Shown here in pieces: positions 56,225-64,000 of a DNA stretch of 64,000 nt (its first letter is position 1; every line of letters starts with the position of its first letter). The notes under the pieces were generated by a model. The model had not been told where the DNA came from. It did not search any database and worked only from the letters and a program-made list of their open reading frames with translations. This DNA comes from Prionace glauca. Lineage: Eukaryota; Chordata; Chondrichthyes; Carcharhiniformes; Carcharhinidae. The DNA lies in the NCBI GenBank assembly GCA_037974335.1, contig CM075760.1, positions 33,613,609-33,677,608 on the forward strand, written 5' to 3'. A program made the position numbers and the translations under genes.

Positions 56225-56660
56225 AATAATGATAGCATCCTCTACCCTATGGAATACAGAATTCCAAAGATTCACAAAGCTTTCTGTGGAGCAATTCCTC
56301 CTCATTTCAGTCTGAAATGATCAGCTCCTTATCCTGAGATTGTGTCCCCATGTTTTAAATTCCCCGAGAGAGAAAATGATATCTCTGAATGCATCTGATT
56401 AAATTCATTCATTGCTGGTTAGGTTTCCATGAGATCACATTCCATTCTGTCAGACTTCAGAGAATTTCTGCGCAGTTTACCCAGCCTCTCATCTTGGGAC
56501 AATGCCTTCATCACAGGGAATAATCTAGTGAACATTAGCTCTAACCTCCCCAGTGGAAGTAGATCCTGTCGTCAATGTGGAACCCCAAAATTGCGCACAG
56601 TATTCCAAATGAGGCTTCGGCAATACCCTGAGCAACAGCAGCAAGCCTTCAAAGATGACA
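56225..56660 (-). repeat. old CR1 LINE fragment, antisense
   Basis: Decayed CR1 C-terminus: 'gaattccaaagattcacaaa', 'ttcctcctcatttcagtctg', 'gcgcacagtattccaaatga'. No open frame. Confidence 0.7.
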
Positions 56661-57292
56661 AAACCTCAATCTGTCCTCATGATTGGAAGGGAAATGTGAC
56701 TGTGGATAATTGACATTGTACAAATTCCTTTAATTGGTATCTGGGGGAATCTGGAAGATGAGGTCGTGGTATTTCTTTACCCTGTCATCTGTAAACTCCA
56801 CTTCTTCCCAATACCTTCTGTCCCACAGTCCTTGATCCTCCTGTCCAGGTAATGCTCGGGTCCACCAATTCTCTGTGTCACTGGCAGATGAAACTAGAAC
56901 TCGGTGATACTAGCTAATTGATCCTGGGAGCTTGACGGTCAGAGGCAGCTGGTGCAGAGGCAGCAACAGAAACAGAAAGAAATGCGACATGAAAGTGTTT
57001 AAAATAGGATCTGTGTCAATTCCTTTCAGTGACGGATGTCTGCCTTGTGTTGCCGCGAACTTTCACATGAGTTGCAGTGATGAAGCCGCTGAGGCTTGGA
57101 AATTGAAAGTTGTACATCAACAACTTTCTAGTTAACAACATCCGTGTTTTATTGGTTAAGAAGTCAATTTTTCTCATGCCAAAGGATGACAATTTGAAAC
57201 AGAATCCTGTTTCTGGTGTAAAACAATGTCTGAAATGAAAAATAAAAGGCAAAGGTTTAATACATCATAATTTGAAACCAGTCACAGTAACT
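56661..57292. other. no gene recognised
   Basis: Spacer. From about 57200 the sequence resembles the flank of the tRNA-Glu relic at 22.5 kb. Confidence 0.4.
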
Positions 57293-57366
57293 TCTCTGGT
57301 GGCCTACTGGCTTGCGTTCAGTACTCTTTATTTCTGCAGCCTGGGATCGATTCCCGGTCAGGGAAT
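57293..57366 (+). pseudogene. tRNA-Glu relic
   Basis: 'cttctctggtggcctactgg' for the 5' half and 'gggatcgattcccggtcagg' for the T arm and acceptor. The anticodon arm is lost. Confidence 0.65.
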
Positions 57367-57801
57367 TCAAAACTTATTGTTATGCAAAAACTATTATTTA
57401 ATTAGTTGTCTGTACCAGTAGGGCAGATATACCATTTTGCGTTGAGTTGAAAATGTCATGTTCAGATAATGAAGAACAGAAAAAGGACATTGATAGGTTG
57501 CAAAACTCTGACAATAGAGCTGATGATACAAGGTAAAATCTGGCTAATAGTGAAGTAGATTTTTTTTCCCACTTACACAAATAATTTCCAGATTTGGGTT
57601 CAAATCTGGTGCTAAATGATTTAAAAAAACTTCTCACTGAATTAAGAATAAAACTGTCCGACTTCCATAGGAGGAGAGGCGCCTTGCATTCAGGAAACAG
57701 TGATTAATGTATTAACAAAGCAACATTGAGAACCATTCATTTTAAGCGGTAATATTCTGGAGAAATGGAGTTCACCCAGTAAAGCTTTAGAACAACAACA
57801 A

Positions 57802-57874
57802 CGCCCAGCGTGGGACTCGAACCCACGACCCTGAGATTAAGAGTCTCATGCTCTACCGACTGAGCTAGCCGGGC
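57802..57874 (-). tRNA. tRNA-Lys (anticodon CTT)
   Basis: 73 nt in antisense. Acceptor GCCCGGC/GCTGGGC, loop CTCTTAA and T-loop TTCGAGT all pair. An intact gene that lies among V segments, 16 kb from the main tRNA cluster. Confidence 0.94.
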
Positions 57875-59214
57875 ACATTGTCCCAATACTCTCTCAAGCC
57901 CTAAAATAGGCGGACAACAAATGTGCATTTCCAAATGGTATCTCGTTATTCTGATTTCAAAGTGTAAAAGGCACTCGATCGACAAAATCGCCAAGGTTAC
58001 AATGCATTCCTGTCAATCATCACTAACATCATTCATTCCGCTTCTTTGTCGCAGCTCCTTCTAAGCATAACAAACTCCTCTTATGTCTTTCACTTTAATT
58101 ATATTTATCGGAAACATTTTGACATGAGTTTCTGAACTAATATGAATCAGGTTTGTGTTGGAAAAATGAGCTTATTCACATCGGTGAGCTGAGTCACTTT
58201 GGCAAACACAAAGAGTGGGAGAGGCCTCAGGAGAAACAAGCCCGCCTCAAAGAGCAAACCAGTTGGAAATTTGGCAGAGGCCGAATCACCACAGATACTA
58301 GAACCTGAAATTATAAGATCGTCCAGCCACCACTGACTCATTCACATCACCATAACCATTGCCTTGACCGCACTGATTAGAATATGGGAAATAAGGTCAT
58401 AAGTGGGCCAATTGGCTCCTCGAGCATTCTCAGCTGCTCAGTAAGAATGTCCTCAACTTTTACACTATTCTGTTTACTTTTCTGTCGCATCTTAATCTGA
58501 AGCTACACAAATAAGATGAATATCCCTGGAGGATGATGGTTTAAATCTGAAACGTTAACTCTGTTTTTCTCCAGACTTGTTGAGTTGATCCAGCATTTTT
58601 TTGTTTTTATTTCAGATGTCAATACCCGCAATGTTATTCTTTTATTATCTGAAGAATAAATAACAACTTATGTTCATCTGGGACTATGGTGACTTTATTT
58701 GCCCTGATCTTATTAAATGGTGGAGCAGGCTGAATGGGATTTATGACTTTGTCTTACTCCATTTATTCTGTTTCCTGGCGGCACCAGATATGACGCCAAT
58801 TGCTTCCTCTGGCAGCGCTGATGACAAGTTTATGTTACTAAATTCAGCATGGCAAATAACTGTGGGAGAGTGTGTTCGAATCACACCACTGCCAAATGTT
58901 AATTTGTTTTAAAGGTCATGGAATCCATTTCGTTGTTCAAATAAACAAAAGAAAAGTGCAATAGAATGTATCATTGCTTATTTTAACAGGAGGAAGTAGC
59001 AGGGGCAATGTGGATACAGATTGATGTGGACTAGAGACAGGTTTGCGGAACTAGTTTAATTTCTCCTCCAGGAGGCCGAATTTGTTTCGAGTCGGGCTAT
59101 CGCCGTGTATCCATAATGTACTGATTATCATGCCCATCTCCAAATGCTTTGAATTTCAAAACCATTCTGATTTCAGGATTTGCCACCAACATTAACTGAC
59201 CTTTGGAGAATTTT
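57875..59214. other. spacer with repeat fragments
   Basis: Weak antisense CR1 end at about 58385-58500. Antisense copy of the 'atgctgga' repeat at about 58530-58635. CR1 3' end piece (plus) at about 58690-58770. A tRNA-like T-arm piece 'gtgtgttcgaatcacaccac' at about 58868-58888. No gene. Confidence 0.45.
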
Positions 59215-60870
59215 CTGCATCATCTGATTCTAAACTTAGGAATCACTCGGCAAAAATTCTCGAGAAGGAAGAGCGATATCTAGTTTCTTCTTGAAAACAC
59301 ACAACGTTGTGGCCTCAACTACTTTCCTGTGGTAGTGAATTTCATGACTTGGCTACTCTCTGGGTGAAGAAATCTCTGCTCAGCTCAGTCCCAAAAGGTT
59401 TAAACCTTACCCTCAAACTGCCAGTCTTAGTTCTGGACTCCCCCAACATCGGGAAGATTCCTTCTGGATCTATTCTCTCTAATCCTCGAGAGGGAGTACA
59501 GTGAAGATTTAACAAAGAACAAAGAACAATAACAGCCCGGGAAACAGGCCCTTCGGCCCAACGAGCCCGCGCCGCCATTTAACATTACCAGTCCCCCCCT
59601 CCACCCATGACCCTTATCTATTGTTTTATGGCAATATACATTGAGGGAAACTAATTTAGGGACAATTTATTACTTCCAATCAGCCTAATAGGACAGGCTG
59701 ATGTCTGGGATAGCAGGTTTGTCATATGAAGAGAAACTAAATCGGTTAGGATTGCGTTCACCGGAGTTTCGAAGAGTGAGAGGGGATCTCATTGAGACTT
59801 ATAAAATTCTAGCAGAGTTAAGCAGTGTAGATTCAGAAAGAATGTTCTGAGTGATGAAGGAATCCAGAACTCGGCATTGTAGCAAAGTGGTTAGCACTCT
59901 CTGGGTGGAGTTTGCACTTTCTCCTCCTGTCTGCGTGGGTTTCCTCCGGGTGCTCCGGTTTTCTCCAATAGTCCAAAAATGTGCGGGTTAGGTTGATTGG
60001 CCATGCTAAAGAATAGCGTCCTGAGATGCGTAGGTTAGAGGGATTAGTGGGTAAATATTGGGGATATCGGGATAGGGCCTGGGTGGAGTTGTAGTCGGTG
60101 CAGACTCGATGGGCCGAATGGCCTTTTTATGTGCTGTAGGGTTTCTATGATTCTAACTAGGGGTCAAAGTTTGAAGGAAAAAGGGTAAGTCTATTAGAAC
60201 TGAGGTGGGACCAAATTTCTTCAGCCAAAAGGTGGTGAATGTATAGAATTCACGAACACAGAATGTATTTGAGGCCAAAATGTTTTCTGATTTCAAGGAG
60301 AAATTATATATAGCTCTAGGGACTGAAGGGATCAAAGTATATGAGAGGAAAGAGGAATCAGGATATTAAATTTGATGATCAACCATGTTCAAAATGAATG
60401 GCGGAGCAGGCTCGATGGGCTGAATGGTATATTCCGGCTTCTATGTGTCGATGTAATCCTCCTGGAATTTTATTAGTTTCTGTGAGATCTCCTCTCACTC
60501 TTTTGAACTCTAATAAATATAATTCTAACTGATTTATTCTCTACTGAAATGACAAAACTAACATCCCAAGAAACAGCCTGGTAAACCTTCTCTGCAATCC
60601 CTCTGTAGCGAGGACATCCTTTCTCGGATGAGGACATCAAAGCTACACACAATATTCCAGATATGGCCCGAACAATGCCCGATAGAATTGCAGCAAAACA
60701 TCCCTATTCCTATACTCAAATCCTCTTGCTATGAAGGTTAGCAAATCATTTTTCTTCTTTACTGCCTGCTGTAACTGCACATTTACTTTCAGCGACTAAC
60801 GTACGAGGACATCAGGTTCTGGCTGAGCATCCATCTCTCACATGCTCTATCACTTTGGGGGGATAAGAAA
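59215..60870. repeat. mosaic of old CR1 pieces and two SINEs
   Basis: In order: antisense CR1 C-terminus about 59215-59510; antisense SINE 3' part 59511-59690 (tail 'aacaaagaacaaagaacaat'); plus-strand old CR1 59691-59876; plus-strand SINE 59877-60155; continuation of the same CR1 60156-60445; antisense old CR1 60446-60860. The plus-strand CR1 resumes in register after the SINE, so that SINE is a later insertion. Confidence 0.75.
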
Positions 60871-60886
60871 CTTCAAGCCCAAATTT

Positions 60887-61003
60887 TGAAATCAAAGTTT
60901 AGTAAAACTACCAAGATCACTGAAGTGATGATTAATAAAGTCCTGATCTCCGACACCGCTGTGTATTTCAGTGTCATGAGTCCCCACCCTGCTGCAGAGA
61001 TGT
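60887..61003 (+). pseudogene. T-cell receptor V relic, FR3 only
   Basis: Open for about 38 codons: KFSKTTKITEVMINKVLISD then TAVYFSVMSP. This is a clear alpha-like FR3 with the second cysteine replaced by serine. The left side is replaced by old CR1. A very weak CACCCTG heptamer follows. Confidence 0.65.
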
Positions 61004-61519
61004 CGCGGGTCCCAGTCAAAATTCCACAGCGATAACTCCAGAGACTAAGCAGCAGAGGGCGCTCTCACACCGGTGACGCGCAGCAATAATTCACTGAGCG
61101 GTGCGAGAGCCAGAGGGATCTTTCTCAACCTGCAAATAATACAAAACATAACTATAGATTGTGAGGTTCACTCATAGAACTATATTGCTTTATGATTTCA
61201 ATTTGCAACATATTAAAAATAGATTGCACAAGTACATCTGTAGAACCTTAATTGTTTACATGTTAATTGTCCTTGTTCCTTTCAATTTATTTTCCCACTC
61301 TGTCCCTTCCTGTCTCCAGTTTCCAGTTTTCACCTGTAATTGCTTTACTTTTTTTCTCAAATTTAGTTCAACGATTCAGAACCTAATTTTCTGCTCGGCA
61401 TCTTAATCAGTCCGGTAAAATTCCACTGAGCCACAAAAGGAAACTGTCAAGCGAGGCCAATGAATAACAAAGATTCTCTCCCTTTCTGTCCACCGCCATT
61501 GGAACATTTCTTCGAATAG

Positions 61520-61765
61520 GCACTATTGGGTGGCACGTTGCCTCACAGCGCCGGGGCCTCTGGTCACTGCCTATGTGGAGTTTGCACTTTTTCGTCTGGG
61601 TTCCCCTCACAGTCCAAAGTTAGGTTGATCGGCCATACGAAATTGCCCTTTAGTGTTAGGGAAACTGGTAGGGACTATGGGGACTGGGCCTCGGTGTGAT
61701 TGCGAAGGATGCAGACTTAATGGGCCAAATAGCCTCCTTCTGCACTGTTTGCAATGGTAATTTAA
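61520..61765 (+). mobile_element. tRNA-derived SINE
   Basis: 'ggtggcacgttgcctcacag', 'tatgtggagtttgcactttt', 'agttaggttgatcggccata', 'cagacttaatgggccaaata' and tail 'ttctgcactgtttgc'. Plus orientation, nearly complete. Confidence 0.75.
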
Positions 61766-62972
61766 ATACTTGAACCCAATTTGCTTCAATGTTTTGAAGA
61801 AGATAAAGTGGTCAATAATCATTACAAAAACACCCGCATTGTAGCAGGATTGGAGCCTGATATTGATCAGAGGCCAGAGCGAGTGAGAGAAGGGGTGTCT
61901 GATGTGGAAAAGGATATGAAAATGTGAATGAAAACCCATTTTGAGAGCTGCTTTCTGAATTATTACACTGTAATAATTTCAGTACCGTATTCATTTCTTT
62001 TATGAACGGAAGTGACACTGAAAAGGTTTTCCTAGCCGGCTGGTATTGAATTGTAGGTAATGAGGACAAGCTTTACATATCCTCAGGGGACTGTATATCT
62101 GCTGTCTGAACTCTGCTGTCGAGTCTTGAACACACGATTATCGAGTTACTGGAAGTGCTGACATTATTATCCCTTAAACAAATCCCAAACTCCGAGGGTG
62201 GTGGCTCATTGAATACACGATAACTAACCCGATTGAAGTTAGTAATTTGAAACAGAGGTGCCATTGAGAGACATTACGTTAGTGGAAATGTTTATACTTC
62301 AAGATTGTTCGACGGAATGTACAGTGACAGCCAGTACTTTTGTCCAAAGCAGCAGGTATACTTTTTAAGCATATGGTCACAAACACATGTCCCTTCCTTT
62401 GAACTATGTTGGGTAGGATTCCATACTGATTATCAGACCCGCTGAAGGGCGGTAGAACCGCTCCTTCCTTCACCAACAAATGCTCGCTTTACCCTTGAAT
62501 TGGGATTTTCTCTTCGAACGGCAGGGACGCTGACAATGTGATGAGTCAATCAACCACTCCGACATAAAATACAATAATTGTTCAGTAATTGTCTCAGTGT
62601 TGCGTGAGGGAAATCTCGCAGTCATGACTGAGCCACTCCCCCGATGGTAAGCCTTAAACGGGGTGATCCTGAATTAACCAAATCCTGGAGCAAGCCTGAG
62701 TTTGACGGTCACAATAATCAGAATCGGGTTTAACTGTCTCCATCTGCTGTGGAAAACGGAAATATTCCTTCCATAAAGCACTGACTGTTTCCCGGCTCTG
62801 AGTGTTTCCAACCATTGGCAGCCAGCTCACCAGCCTGCCTATTCTCAATGTCACTGGGAACATCAGGAAGTGAAGTGAAAACATCCTGAGACTCACAGCA
62901 GATTACTGAGGGCGGGGTTTAGAACATGTCTTCAAAATCCCCAACTCCTCTTCCACAGAGCAGACAGAGACA
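61766..62972. other. no gene recognised; upstream region of the next V
   Basis: Spacer. The last 100 bp should contain the V promoter, but no canonical octamer is obvious. Confidence 0.4.
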
Positions 62973-63433
62973 ATGCGGCTGCTCAGCATCTGGGTTGTGT
63001 GGGCAATATTTCTGACAGGTAAATGTGGACCAAACACATTTCAACTTTGTTTTTTACATTTTTGAAACATGGAGTAAAACAAAATTTTCAACAGTCGCCG
63101 GTCAGATTTTTTTATTTTTGTTTTTTCAGATCTGATTTATGGAGATTCTGTCACTCAGTCGCCTTCCTCAGATGTTCGGTCAGAAGGAGAAGCGGTGACT
63201 TTAAATTGTAAATATGATACTGAACAGAGCTCCTACATTCTTTACTGGTACCGGCAGCACCCAGACTCACAGCCTGAGTATATACTGGGGAAAGACTCGG
63301 GAGGCAGGGAAGATAAAGCCGATTTTGCCAAAAGCCGTTTCTCTGTTGAGCTCCTGACTGAGAAATTCATCAGTTTACCTGTCCGGGGTCTGAAGCTGGC
63401 TGACGCCGCCGTGTATTACTGCGCTATCAGACT
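62973..63433 (+). CDS. T-cell receptor V segment, alpha/delta type
   Basis: Leader exon 62973-63018 (MRLLSIWVVWAIFLT, donor GTAAAT), intron 111 bp, V exon 63130-63433 after TTTTTTCAG, phase-1 join. The mature part starts GDSVTQSPSSDVRSEGEAVT, with the first cysteine in LNCKYD and the core tryptophan in LYWYRQHPDSQPEYILG. FR3 includes KSRFSVELLTEKFISL, and the second cysteine is in LADAAVYYCAIR. No stop, with normal length and splice sites. This WYRQ type resembles the segments at 44.5 and 49.6 kb and the TRAV family. A strong recombination signal follows, then LINE DNA begins only about 10 bp later. Confidence 0.92.
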
Positions 63434-63472
63434 CACAGTGACAGAAAACAAGCTCAGCTCTGTACAAAAACT
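63434..63472 (+). other. recombination signal, 23-bp spacer
   Basis: Consensus heptamer CACAGTG at 63434-63440, 23-bp spacer, nonamer ACAAAAACT at 63464-63472. Confidence 0.93.
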
Positions 63473-63482
63473 GTTCTTTTTA

Positions 63483-63597
63483 CTTCGCTGATGACACGAA
63501 GGTCGGCGGTGTTGTGGATGGTCTGGAAGGATGTCAAAAGTTGCAGCAGGACATAGATAGGATGCAGGAATGGGCGGAGAAGTGGCAGATGGACTTC
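63483..63597 (+). mobile_element. CR1 LINE group B fragment
   Basis: Starts at the FADDTKVGG region and is identical by eye to 34836-34950 over 115 bp. It is cut at 63597 by a group A insertion and probably continues right of the window. Confidence 0.88.
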
Positions 63598-64000
63598 ATA
63601 AGAACATAAGAACATAAGAAATAGGAGCAGGAGTAGGCCATCTGGCCCTTCGAGCCTGTCCCGCCATTCAATAAGATCATGGCTGATCTGTCGTGACTCA
63701 GCTCCACCTTCCCGCCCTCTCCCCATAACCCTTAATCCCTTCTCTTATCAAAAACCCATCAACACGTTTCTTAAAAATATTTAGCGAGGCAGCCTCCACC
63801 ACTTCAACGGGCAGAGAATTCCAGAGATTCACCACCCTTTGAGTGAAGAAGTTCCTCCTCAACTCTGTTCTAAACCGCCCCCCCTTTATCTTGAGGCTGT
63901 GCCCCCTAGTCCTACTGTCTTTTTTGAGCGGGAACAGTCTCTCCACCTCTATCCTATCCATCCCATTCATCATCTTATACGTCTCAATGAGATCTCCCCT
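63598..64000 (-). mobile_element. CR1 LINE group A, antisense, runs off the window
   Basis: Begins with inverted octamers and covers [20 protein letters not shown] to the tail in an open frame (63698-63973). Nearly identical to the copies at 2430 and 8236. Confidence 0.9.

Overview
The window looks like vertebrate nuclear DNA, most likely from a shark or other cartilaginous fish. This is inferred from very abundant CR1-clade LINEs whose 3' tails are tandem TTCTTATG or TTCTATG units, tRNA-derived SINEs, GPR139-like receptor genes with a short first exon, tandem-finger C2H2 genes of the HTGERPFTC type, and scattered T-cell receptor V segments with 23-bp-spacer recombination signals. No bacterial or organellar gene was seen, and no LTR retrovirus or capsid-bearing element was recognised.

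Layout. 0-8 kb: an eight-finger C2H2 gene (coding exon 5012-6016, plus strand). Its probable promoter at about 1.4-1.96 kb is a large inverted repeat carrying four CCAAT boxes and two outward-facing copies of one first exon and splice donor. 7-16.7 kb: a repeat field with a nearly whole CR1 reverse transcriptase (8236-10165), a second young CR1 copy on the minus strand (13927-15345), several old copies, and a striking foldback at 10779-11141. 17.6-28.1 kb: two divergent two-exon GPR139-like receptors (minus 17914-19743; plus 26500-28060). 22.5-41.4 kb, overlapping the second receptor: a tRNA cluster with Leu, Phe, Glu, Lys, Thr, Val, Asn, Gly, Gln and Arg genes or pseudogenes built from duplicated units, several of them decayed. 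A further tRNA-Lys at 57.8 kb and Glu relics near 57.3 kb show the same units outside the main cluster. 42.8-43.5 kb: a CpG-rich promoter-like block with three 33-bp repeats. 44.5-63.5 kb: a T-cell receptor V region with four apparently usable V segments, two on each strand (minus 44540-45448, minus 51997-52485, plus 54995-55432, plus 62973-63433). It also holds at least five broken V copies. No D, J or C element is seen.

How the parts relate. The V segments share the alpha/delta plan: leader exon, phase-1 intron, V exon, then heptamer, 22 or 23 bp, nonamer. Because they lie on both strands, joining to J segments outside the window would need deletion for one set and inversion for the other. 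LINEs, SINEs and a Penelope-like element have repeatedly inserted into or next to V segments and tRNA units, so the window is a good record of birth and death in both families. Two young CR1 groups are distinguishable: group A (TTCTTATG tail) and group B (TTCTATG tail). Group A has inserted into a group B copy at the right edge.

All calls come from reading the sequence by eye. Identity statements are by-eye alignments, and gene names at family level are recognition, not database results.
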